A stretch of DNA of 64,000 bases from Streptomyces tsukubensis. GTDB lineage: Bacteria > Actinomycetota > Actinomycetes > Streptomycetales > Streptomycetaceae. The position numbers were made by a program, and so were the translations under genes. The stretch spans positions 2,790,001 through 2,854,000 of the forward strand of contig NZ_CP045178.1 of the NCBI RefSeq assembly GCF_009296025.1, given 5' to 3'. Of the stretch, positions 1 through 12,000 are shown in pieces (the stretch's first letter is position 1; each line of letters begins with the position of its first letter). The notes under the pieces are model-generated. The model searched no databases. It saw only the letters and a list, made by a program, of their open reading frames with translations, and was not told where the DNA came from.

Positions 1-3000
1 CGAGGTTTTTCAGGAAACCCGATTTCTCGTTGGCGTCGGGCACGAGGTAGGAGTTCAGTTGCAACGGTCCTCTGACGGGCCTGCCCGTCCAATTGCGGCC
101 CAGTACCTGACCTGACGGGGAAAGGATCAGATTCTGGTTGGACAACGCACCCTTGCGTTCGAGGTCATAGGCCGCGAGTTCGGTGTTGTTGCGCGGGTCG
201 CGTCCCACCAGGGCGGCTGCCACCGCTGTCCACCGCAACACGGTGCGGTGCAGCGCGGTCACGGCACCATCGCCGGGGCGCAGGTGCAGGACCTTCCTCG
301 CCAGGGCGTCCAGGTCCTGGGCGCTTTCGTTCTCGAAGCGTTCGGTCACCTTGACGATCGCCCACAAGAGCCGTTGCCGTAGGGGTTCACTCAACGGGCG
401 GGACGGGTCGAAGCCGAGGAACCGCATGACTTGCGCGTCCTGGCTGCCACCCCTCAACAGCGTGAGAGCCGCCGCCACGGAGGGCAAGGGGGCGAACTCC
501 CGCAAGGAAGCGTCCGGCGTGCCGTCCAGGTGTGTCCGGGCCGCCTTGAGCACCGTGCGTATCGCGTCGGCGGGCAGTCGGTCCGGTAGTGGTCCCGCGA
601 CGCCCGAACGCCGCATGTACGACCGGGTGACGCGGTCGAGCAGGTCAAGCGTGAACTGCGTTCCGCCGCTCAACTCCAGGTCGTTCCCGCGCATGACCTC
701 CAAGGCCCCGATGCCCCGCAGCAACATCTGGTAGTCCCCGGAGGGATCGTTCGCGTCGTTTTCGACGGTGATGCCGAATGTCTGGCGCAGCGCACGGACG
801 AGCCGCAGGGCCGTCATCAGCCGCGCGGACATCGCCGGGTTCGGGGCAGTCGCCAGGTTCGGGGCAGTCGCCAGGTTCGGGGCAGTCGCCAGGTTCGGGG
901 CAGTCGCCGGGTTCGGGGCCGCCTCCAGGTTCAGGGCTGTCGCCAGGTTCGGGGCTGTCGGCGCGCCGCCCGGTGCTGAGGACGTGACAGGGGCGCCTGC
1001 CGGCAGGCCGGCCACCGTGGCCAGTTCGCCGAGGCGGTCCATCGGCTCGGGCCGCACCTCGGCCCAGCTGCCGAGTTCCAGGTTGGCGGAGCTGACGGAT
1101 GCCAGACCAGGGACTTGATCCAGGACGCCGACCGGGCGGTTGAGTGCGAAGACCGTGCGCCCCGTCTGATTGGCCACCTTCTGGGCCAGGGAAGCAACCA
1201 TGAGGGAATCAGGGACGAACGGACGCCGGCTGAAAAGGCCGCCGGTCGAGCCGATGCCCGGAAGCGCGTCGGCCCAGCACACTATGAGCACGATCGGCTG
1301 TTCCGGGGCGAGCCGTTGCACGCTCTTTCGCCTTCGGAGGTAGCCACCGACCTCGTCGCCGTCCCGCACCTCGTCCTTGCCGGAGATCGTGCGCATGGCG
1401 AATTTTCCCGGCTCCCCGTGTCCCACCAGGTAATACGGGTCCATGCCGGCAAACGGCAGCTTGCTCGGGTCCTTGAGGATCGCGTCGAGAAGACGGTCGA
1501 AGTCGAAGCCCTCCGTGAAGCCAGGAAGGCGCTTGAACATGCCCTCCCTGGCGATGATGTCTCCATCGGGAAACACCGCGCGGCCGTAGGACCCCCCGTC
1601 GTCCTTGACCACCGTGACGCTTCTGACCTCGCGGTGCCAGCCGACATTTCCGCCAGGCCGGCGCGGCCGACGCCCGCGGGCCGCGTCTTCCGGTTCCGGC
1701 ACGCTGGCGATCCAGTCGCCGAGCGGTATGTTGTCCGCCCGATGGTCGGTCACGACGACACGGGTCCGTTCCGTATCCGGATCGTGTGTCAATGCGGCGG
1801 CACCACTGTGCGCCCACACGGTCCTGCCGATCATGTCGGCCATGCTCTGTGGGCCTTCCCTGCCCCCGTCGCCGGCGTACGGCATCGGCAGGACGACCGG
1901 GACTTCCTTGCCGAGCCGCGCCAGAGCGGGATCGAACCGCAGAAGTTCGGCCAACTGGTCGTACGGCACCGTCCGTTGGGAGCCATCGCCCCAGTCCACG
2001 TCGAATCCTGAGGCGTCCCCCGTCAGCCCCACCACGAGATACGGCCGGGGGGCGCCGGACTTTTGCTGCCACAGCGCCGGGACCGACCTGCTGCCCTTCC
2101 CCTTTCCCTTCTTCGCTTCGCGCACCACGTCGTACGAGGCGGTCTCCAGATTCGTGGTTTCCTCGCCCGACCAATTGCGGACCAGTGGGATGCCGTTGCC
2201 CGTGGTGACAAGACTCGCGTCGGACAGCAGGCCGTGCTCCTGAAGGTGGAAGGCGCCCAGAGCGGCCAGGTTGGTCGCCCGGCCGGCCGCGTTCGCCCGG
2301 ACCGCCAGCGCGTAGAGCGCCGCCCAGTCCTCCCCGGTCACCGATACCCCTTCGGGCAGGTGCAGGATCAGCTCGGCCAGCGCATCGGGATCGAAGAACG
2401 TGGGGGCGTCCGCTGCCTGGCCCCCCTTGTCCAGGCGGTCCAGCCTGGCCAGGTGATCCAGCCAGGCCACGGCCGCCGCATGGACCCCGTATTCGACCCC
2501 GATCACTGTCCGCTGGCGCGCGTCCGGTGTCTGGGCGCCGGACGGGCCGGCGCCGCCCGGCGCCCGCATCGGGCCGACGACGCGGAGCATGAAAGCGGTG
2601 GCCTCGACAAAACCCTCGTCGCCGGGGGCGAGACCCTCCCTGCCCTGTACGGCCGCCAGCCGGCGGGCAAGCTCCTGGCGGAACACATCGGCGACGGCCC
2701 TGGCCCGTTGCTCGTCGGCCTCCGTTGTCGTCCACCCCGCACCTCTGCCTGTCCCCTCCCCGTTCCCGTACCCGGTGATGGTGATGCGGGGGACCGGCAG
2801 CCCGGCCTGGTCGTTGCGCAGGCCCGCGTCCGCGACCTGGTGGGCCAACTTGGCGACGGCCGCCCGCTGCACCGGGCCGAGTTCCCTGCGGCCCGCGTCG
2901 AAGACCACGACCGACTCGGTCGGCGGAAGCTCACCCGAAGCGACGTTGCGCGTCTGATTGGCCCCGGACGGGGCAGCGGCGGGGGCGGGGGCGGGCGTGT

Positions 3001-6000
3001 CCGCCGGTGCCGGGCCCGCACCGGTCGGAAGGAAGCTCCCCTGAGGGGCGGGGTTGAACACGCCCGCAAGGGGCGGGGTGGCCGGTTCGTACGCGGGGTG
3101 CGCGTGGGTGAGGGCCGGCCCGGAGGTGGTGGGCCGGGGTGCGGCGGCGTCCGTCGGCGCCGGTTCTGAGGCGGTGTGGGCAGGTGCGGTCACGGGGCGG
3201 GCGGCGGTCGAGCGGCCGTCGGTGTCCTCGCCGACAGGCCGGCGCGTGGCCACGGCCGATGGACCGGCCAGTGCGGAATACGCGGCGATCCCGGGGCGCG
3301 CCGCGGGCTCCCAGCTCCAGATGAGGGGATCGCCGTCCCCTGCGGGCGCCGGGCTCAGCTCGATGCCGTGCTCGGCCTGCTCGGAACCCAGGAAGGGGAG
3401 GGTGCCCTCCAGTGCGTCGCGGAGGTCGGGTCCCAGGGGGAGGTTCGCCATGCCCGGCCGGAGCAGTTCCCAGCCCGCGTCGGCGCTGGTGTCGACACTC
3501 ACCCTCCCCGAGCCGTCGGTGACCGGCATACCGGCGAGGATCGTCTCGGGCGACAGCCGAACCGGGTGAGCGGCCGTCGCGATCGTCCACGGCGCGTTCA
3601 GCGACAGGGCCACCCGCTCGGCGAAGGACGCCTGCCCCGGTCGTGATCCTGCGTGCCCGGCCTGCCCTGACACGAGAACGAGCGGTACCGGTTTCTGGTC
3701 GTCCCATGCGGTCCTGTCGCGAATCCACTCCGCCGTGCCTTCGGCGTCACGCCACACCCCGTCGTCAAGGAGGAACCTGTTGTCGTCGGGCCGGTACAGA
3801 CCCGCGACCAGCACCGCGTCGGAAGAGGTGGGCAGGAACGTGGACTCGTTGTCCGCCGAGGTCAGCTCCTGGGCTCCCGCGAACCGGGGCCCCGTGTAGT
3901 CGGCGACCGTGAGGGGCTGTGTGCCGTTCGGTGCGGTCGGCTCTCCCGGCGGTGCGATCCGTTCTTCCGGCGGTGCGGTCGGCCGACCGGGCAGTACGTT
4001 CCGCGCCGTGGGTGGTGCGGGGAAGGCGGCGGGGGCGTAGGTACCCGCGGGCAGCGTGACAGGGGCCGTGGTACTGGCCGCATTCACGCCGGAGCCCGTG
4101 ACAGGGGCCGTGGTACTGGCCGCATTCACGCCGGAGCCCGTGACAGGGGCCGTGGCACCGGCCGCGCCTGTGCTGGGCGGGGCGACATTCGTTGGTGGCA
4201 GAGCCCAGGGTCGGACGACCGACCAGTCGGCGATCTCGTTTCCCGGCCCGGTGGGAAGCAGGTGCAGTGTGTATCTTCCCACCTGCCCGTAGCGATCCAA
4301 GTAGGCGCCGCCTACTGAGGTCCAGACGCTGCGACCGGTCGCCCTACTGATGACAGCTCCCGGATCGGTGTGCGCGGTGCCACCATTCGCCCCGCCCGCC
4401 GGCTGTGCCGGCGCCGCCATCGGGCCGGCCAGAACGACATCCACGCTCAGATCTCGCCCGGAGAGCACTGGGTCGCGCCGCAACAGTTCAGCGATCTCGT
4501 CGTAAGGCACCCAACCGCTGAACCCCCCGGGCAGGGAAATGAAGCGGCGTGCCGACCCCTCCCCCGCCCCGAGCCGCACCAAGAACGGGGAGGGTCGTGT
4601 GACGTCGTACCACGGCGCGAGCCCCGTGCTCATGGTGCCGTGCAGCGAGGGGGCGACGACAGCGCCGGTATACACCGCCCTCGGTTTCGCCACCGAGTCC
4701 GCCCATGCCCAGTTGCGGCCCGCCCACGCGGCGGCGGAATACATCAGCTCGGTCTGCGGAGCGAAGGCTCCTTGCGTCTCCAGGTGGAACGCGGCCAGCT
4801 CTGTCGGGTTGTACACATCGCGTCCCGCGGCTGCTGCCTGTGCGACAAGCGCGTACAGGTCGTCATACAGCTGAGCCAGGTCCGCCGTGGCCAGAACTGA
4901 CTGGTCCACGTGGAGGACCTTGCCGATGAGCGCGTGCCGGTCAGGGACCCGCGCCGCCCATTCCTCCGCTTTCACCATCGCCCAGAACAGCCGCGACAGC
5001 TCGGCCTCCCCGACCACCTCGCCGGGGGCCAGACGCAGAACTCTGATGGCCTCGGCTGCCAAGCCGCCGGTGCTGCCCAGCCACTCGGCCGCCGAGACGA
5101 TCCGAGGCAGGTCCAGGAAGTCCGTGAGGGCGGTACCTGGCTTCTTCTTCGCGGCCTCGGCGGCGCTGATCAGCAGGGCGCGGTAGGCGTCGGGCCCCGG
5201 GGTGGCGTCCACCATCCCGGGCTGCCGCTCCTGGTGCGCGCGGGCCGCACGTTCGAACAGGTCCATGGTGAACGGCCCGAAGTCGTTGAACCAGGGGTCG
5301 GCCAGGCGCATGCGCTCCAGCGCACCGATTCCGCGCAACAGCTCCCCGTACTGGCTGTCGTCCTCGATCTCCGCCCCGAAAGCAAGGCGCAGGGCGTTGA
5401 CCATCCGCAACGCACGGGCACGGGTCGTGGCCGAGACCACACCGGGGCCGGTGTGCAGGCCCGACTCGCGGGCGCGCTGATCGAGCGCGTCACCGACGGG
5501 TTGTGGCCGGTGCAGCACCAACGCTCCGCGCCGCCCCAGCGCATCGGTTGTCATGATGTAGGCCCATTCGTCATCCGGTGACCACCAGATCCCGACAAGG
5601 CCGGTGAAGGCGTGGACATCACGGGCAGTCGCATCGGCCAAGCGTTGGGCCTGGCTGCTTACCGCCAGGGGGTCCGGGACGAAAGCGGCGGGGGCGTGGC
5701 CCTGAGTGACGTGGGTCAGGCCCTCCTTGACCGCCCCGAAGCAGGACAGGAGTATCACCTCGCCCCTCTTGCCGTCCGTGGCCCTCTCGTCGAGTTTTTC
5801 GAGGCTCGGCCTCCGTTTGAGCACTCGCCCTACGTCTTCCCCGACGGAATTGGTCGGGTTGTCCGCTGTTGGCAGGTACGTCCGGACCGGCTCGCCGTGG
5901 GCGGCGAGAACGTACACCCGTTTTCCCGCGAACCGAACGGGCACAGGGTCCTTCTCCCGAGCACCGGTGGCCGGGTTGCTGTGCCAGAGCGCCGTCGCCT

Positions 6001-9000
6001 TCGCCGCCTGCCGTTCGCCTTCCATCATGCTTGGAGCCTCGAAGGGCATGAGATAGGACCTGCCGCCCGATTCGTGACCGGGCGTGACGACGGTGCTGCT
6101 CAGCAACTCGCCGCCCCCCGCCGGGGAGCTCTCCCAAACCGCGGGAGGGAGCACCAGACCGGGGGAACTGCGGATCCAGTCGTGCACGAAGCCCCTGCCG
6201 ACCTGTAGGTAGTTGGCGTGCGGCAGGGTCTTGTCCTGCTGCGGGGCCTGATGCAGGGGGCCGGCGGACGACCAGGTCTCCCGGCTGATCCGATCCGCCG
6301 TCCGGCGCGGCAGTTCCAAGACCCCGGCGCCTGCGCCGGAAATGAACAGCACCACATTTACGTCCGGAGGGAGACCGGTCTGCGCAGGGTCGAGGGCCAT
6401 CAGCTCGGCGAACACATCGGCCGGCACCAGACGGCCGAACATCAGGACATGGTCGCCAGCGCCGTTCGCCAGCACCGCGTACGGCTCCGGGCCGCCGCGG
6501 CGGTGCCATGGCGCCCGACGCACAGGGCCGTAGGTCACCTGTCCGTCGGCTTCGGAAGTCGCCTGCCCGGCGACCGTCAGGTCCAGCTCCGGGACCGCAT
6601 GGCCCGTCCAGTTGCGGCCCCGGATGCGACCGTCGGGGGCGGTTATCGCGTATGCGGAGGACAGTGCGCCATGCTGGCGCTCGAAGTGGTGCGCGGCCAA
6701 GGCAGCCAGACTGGGAATGGCATCCGGCCCCATGAGTATCGCGGCTTTGAGCACCTCGCCGTGCTGCAACGTTGCCACCGGGGCAGCGGAATCCAGAAGA
6801 AGTACACGGCGGGCAAGAGCGTCCAGATCGAGCGGGCCGTCCCGCAGAACAGGCTCGGCCTGCCGCAGCCGATCGAGCTGCCTGATGCTGTTGAGGACGT
6901 GGGGGTAAACGGCCTTCGACTTGATGTCGGGGCCGAGGATCTTCGCCAGCGCCCGGTCGTAGGTCTCCTGGACGGTGGGGGGCAACACGGGGGAGGGCGG
7001 GGACGTGAGGGTGTCACCGACGGCCGGCTGACGGGCCGGGGGCGCGGCCGGGACCGTGGGCTGGGAGGGGCCCGCGGCGGAATCGTCGGCCGGGGCGTAC
7101 ATCCCGGAGGGGAGTGCGGGCGTGACCGTGCGGACACCGGGATCGGCGGGGCCGCGCCGGCCGCCCGGATCCGCGCCGCGCGCGGTGTTCAGGTCCGCGC
7201 CGCGCGACGGCGTCGGGCTGAGGGCGGCGGCTTGATCCGTGTCCGGAGCCGAGGGGGCTCGCGGGGTCGGTGAAGTGGCTACGGCCGACGGCGTGGCCGC
7301 GACGCCCGCGACCGGTTCGGTTGCCGCGCCCGCGCGCACGTCGGCGCCCTCGTCGGGCGGCGTGTCCTGCTGCGGGCGCTCGGCGGAGCCGGCATCCGAG
7401 ACGGACGGATCGGTGGGGGCCGGTGCCGGAGCGCGGGCCGGCACCGGGGCACGGGCCGGTACGGGATACGCGGCGATCCCCGAGGGCGCTTCAGGCCCGA
7501 AGCTCCACACGATGGCGCCACCGGAATCGGCCCGCGCGGGGGTCAGCTCGGCAGCGTGCGCGGCCAGTTCGGGAGGGAGGAAGGGGAGCGCGCCTGCCAG
7601 CGCGTCGCCCAAATCCTGTCCCAGTGGGATGTTCTCCGCGTCCGGCCGGAGCAGTTTCCAGCCCGCGGCATCGCTGATGTGCAGGTCGATCCCACCCGAG
7701 CCGTTACTGACAGGCGCGCCGGCGACGATGGTCTGCGGGGACAGCTGCACCGGGTGAGCGGCGGTCGCGATCGTCCACGGCGCGTCCAGCAACAGGGCCA
7801 CCTGCTCGGCGAACGACGGCTGTCCCGGCCGCGGGCCGACCTGCCCGGCCTGTCCCGCCACGAAGACGAGCGGCACCGGCTCCTCGTCGTTCCACGCGGT
7901 CCAGCGACGTATCCACGCCGCTGTACCCGCCGCGGTACGCCAACGGCCGCCGAGGAAGAACCTGTTGGTCGCGTGCTGGTAGTGCCCACCGAGTATCACC
8001 GCATGGGAAGACGTGGGCAGGAAGCGCGACCCAAGACTCTGTGACGGCAGCTGATCACGTCCCACGAACAGCGGCCTCGTCTGCTCGGCGGCCGTGGGAG
8101 GCGTTTCGCGGTTTGACTCTGCCGAGTCGTGCTCTGCCGGATTCGGCTCTGCCGGGTCGTGCTCTGCCGGGTCGTGCTCTGCCGGATTCGGCTCTGCCGA
8201 CCGTTCAGATGGAGTACCGGCGTGCGCGGGGGCCGCGTCCACCACGGGCGGCGGAACCGTTTCGCTGCCTGTTCCCCCGGGTTTCGAAGCTTCGGCACGG
8301 TTGCCGCGGTGACCGGCCGCAGCCGGGGGTGGCGACGCGCTCGCGTCGTCCGACCCCGCCCTGTCCACTTCCCGTTGAATCCAGTCGAGCAAGGAAAGGC
8401 GCTCCGACTCCGATACCGGCAGATCGCCGGTTCGCCGGCCGTCGCCCCGTGCGCCCGCGACGCCGTCTGCGGAGGTACGACTGTTCCCGTCTGTGTCCTC
8501 GGAGTTCTTGGGTTCGCGCGAGAGTGTGCCGTTCCCGTCGCCACCTGTTCGATGTGGCTGACTCCTCACCGCCGGGTCCGGGCCCGGGTCTGCGCCCCGC
8601 CGCGTTCGTGACGCGGCAACGTCCGTCGCCCCGTCCTGAGCGGAAGTGGCTTGGCGGGTGGTTTCCGCGCCGCTCGTCGCCTCAGAGTCCGCCAGGGGCC
8701 GCGTGTCCGCTGCGGCCTGGTCGTTCGTACGGCCTACCGCTTCGGCTGCGGACTCAGGGCGTGGCCGGGCGGACTGGGCCTTCTTCCGGGCATCTACCGC
8801 TTCCTGCAGCGCGGTGGTTTTTTCCCGCACGATCTTCTTGGCGTCGGCCACCTCTTGTTTCGCGGCGTCGACCCTCTGGCGGGTTACGGCTGCTCGGGAA
8901 GTGCGTTCTTCGAGTTCTTTTTGGTCCTGTGCGCGCTGCTTTGCCTTGTCCGCGAAGGTCTCGGTGTGAGAGTCCGCCATGGTCTCGCCATGCGGCCGGT

Positions 9001-12000
9001 CCGCACCCGCCTTGTTCCCGCCGGTGCTGCCACGTTCACCGGCCCCCTTCGCCGCCGTGTCCGGCGCCTTGCCGATCGGCCCCACAGTGTGGGCTTTGCC
9101 ACGGAACGGGTCAGCCTTGGCAGGCGAGTTCCCGGCGCCATCGCGCTCCTGGCCTCCGGATACCGCCGCCCCATCCGCAGGATCACCGCGCTCCGGGTCG
9201 TTGGTCACCGTCCTCCCACCGGAGGGGCGACCGCGCTGGGCGGTGAACCCGCCCCGGCCGCCATGCCCACCACGCTGGGCGGGAGCCCCGCCCTCGCCGC
9301 CGCCATGCCCGCCCGTGTTGGTGCCGGCCGATGGGCCGTCTTCGAGGTCCTTGAGGGTGACGATTTTCCGGGGGGCCCATTTTGGCGCCTTACGCACCAC
9401 GTGGGACGCCTCGGATCGGTCTTCCGCAGTACGTATGACACGCGCGTCGGCATCCCGTGCGGCATCCAGCTTGGTCTCCGCCGCGGAGCGCTCCTCTATC
9501 GCGCTGCGAAGGTCGGTGCGGGCGCTTTTCACCGCTTCGCCGGCCTGCTTGACGGCGGCCCCGGCGCCTTCCTCACCGCGATCGACAGCGGCCCGTGCTC
9601 TGGTATCGGCTTCCAGTGCGTCCTTCAGGGCGGCGGTCTTCGCTTTTACGGTGCCTGTCGCATCAGCGACCGCCTTTTGCGCATCGCCGATCTTCTTGCC
9701 GGTATCGACCGCCCCAGGCACATCCTTCTCGACCTGCTCGCGGTATCGCGCATGTTCAGCGGCGTTATCCCGGGAAGCCGAAACCTCACCCCAAAGATCA
9801 GCCCTCTTCCCGGGCTTCGGCAACCCGGCCCCACCCACCGCGCTGCCCTCGCGCGCACCAGCCGCCTCCGTTGCCACAACGGCCGAATCGTCGGGCTTGT
9901 TTCCGAGAGTATTCCCCTTCTTGGTGAACGGATCATTTCCGCTGACACGTTCACTCTTATCGGGTGGGCCCCACTCGTTTTTTATCGTGCGCAGCCCGTC
10001 GACCCCGGCAGGCCTCCCGGGCACCGCACGGGACCCCACAGAACTCTCGGACCGGCCTTCCGCAGTACGTATGACACGCGCGTCGGCATCCCGTGCGGCA
10101 TCCAGCTTGGCTTCCGCCGCGGAGCGCTCCTCTATCGCGCTGCGAAGGTCGGTGCGGGCGTCTTTAACCGCTTCGCCGGCCTGCTTGACGGCGGCCCCGG
10201 CGCCTTCCTCACCGCGATCGACAGCGGCCCGTGCTCCGGTATCGGCTTCCAGTGCGTCCTTCAGGGCGGCGGTCTTCGCTTTTACGGTGCCTGTCGCATC
10301 AGCGACCGCCTTTTGCGCATCGCCGATCTTCTTGCCGGTATCGACCGCCCCAGGCACATCCTTCTCGACCTGCTCGCGGTATCGCGCATGTTCAGCGGCG
10401 TTATCCCGGGAAGCCGAAACCTCACCCCAAAGATCAGCCCTCTTCCCGGGCTTCGGCAACCCGGCCCCACCCACCGCGCTGCCCTCGCGCGCACCAGCCG
10501 CCTCCGTTGCCACAACGGCCGAATCGTCGGGCTTGTTTCCGAGAGTATTCCCCTTCTTGGTGAACGGATCATTTCCGCTGACACGTTCACTCTTATCGGG
10601 TGGGCCCCACTCGTTTTTTATCGTGCGCAGCCCGTCGACCCCGGCAGGCCTCCCGGGCACCGCACGGGACCCCACAGAACTCTCGGACCGGCCTTCCGCA
10701 GCCTGAAGGGCACGCGCGTCAGCCTTTTCTGCGGAATTCAGCCGACGCTCCGCCGCTGAAAGCTTTGCTTCCGCACGAGTGAAGTCAGCGTGCGCGTCTC
10801 TCGCCGTCCTGACGGCCTCCGTGACGCGGGCCTCTGCCCCTTTTGCGCCACTGCCGCCAGCGGCGATTGCTTTCGCTTCTGCTGTCTCCGCTTCGTGTAG
10901 AGCGAGAGCTCTTTTGTTTACGACGTCCGCAGCCTCGGCGACATCCTTTTGCGCGGCATCTACTTTCTTGCCAGTAGCGACTGCCTCCGGCGCATCCCTC
11001 TCGATCTTCGCACGGTCCTCTGCCTGCTTAACGGTGAAGTCCACGGGTTTGGCGTCAGACCCGAGGGCCTTGCCATCCACACTGAACGAGTTACCCCCGC
11101 TACCACGTTCACCCTTATCGACCAGGTTCAATGGCCCGTCTTCGAGGTCTTTGATGGTGAAAACCCTGGCGCCGAAGGACGATTTCGTCCCCGCCCCATG
11201 GGCTTTCGCGGATGCCTCGGTCCTGCCTTCCGCGCTTTCACGGACACGCACGTCAGCGTCCATCGCGGCATTAAGCCTGTTGTGCGCAGAAGAGAGCTTG
11301 TCCTCAGCGCGGCCCAGAGCGGAAACGGCGTGCTCCACCGACGCTTCGGTGCCCGCCGACGGGCGTACCCCATCAGTTGAGGCATCGCGCGGCACCTGGC
11401 GAGGCGGCGCGGTGCTCCCCGCGGACCCGTCCGCGCGGGTGGCGTCGGGGGACGCCGAGCGGTGGGGTGCCCCGGCGGGGGTTCTGACGCCCACCTCGGT
11501 CCCGCCTTGTGTGACCGGAAGCGACTTCGTACTGGGCGTGCCCGGCTTCGCCTCAGCCGGCGCGCCCTCTTTCGAACCCGGCGTCGGCACTGAACGGCCG
11601 GGCCCCATCGGAGCAGCCTCGGCCCCGCTCTCACCGCTGCCACGCGTCACCGGCACCGACTCGGAGCGGGGAGGCGTCACAGTCGCCTCTCCCTGAGAGC
11701 GTCCGTTCGCCGCGCCACCGCGGTTACTCCCACCGCCCGCGCCAGCGTCAGCACCCGCGGCCACGCTCGCGCCTGACCCGGTGCGACCACCACCGGAGCC
11801 GACGGCGTGTTCGCTCGTCGTGGCACTGGGCCCTGGTGAAGGGTGGGTGATCGTTTCCTTGGTCCCGTTCCCGCCAACCGTGCCGTGTTCAGAGCCGGGC
11901 CCCGTACGGACCGGAGTACCACCACCGCCACCACCGGGTGGAGTGCCGGTGACCGTCTCCCTGGTCCCCGCCCCGGCCCCGCCACTGGTGCCGTGTTCGG

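Noticed and set aside
838..960. CRISPR-like array
   Set aside because: The units are contiguous without unique spacers, lie in a coding frame, and no cas gene is present.
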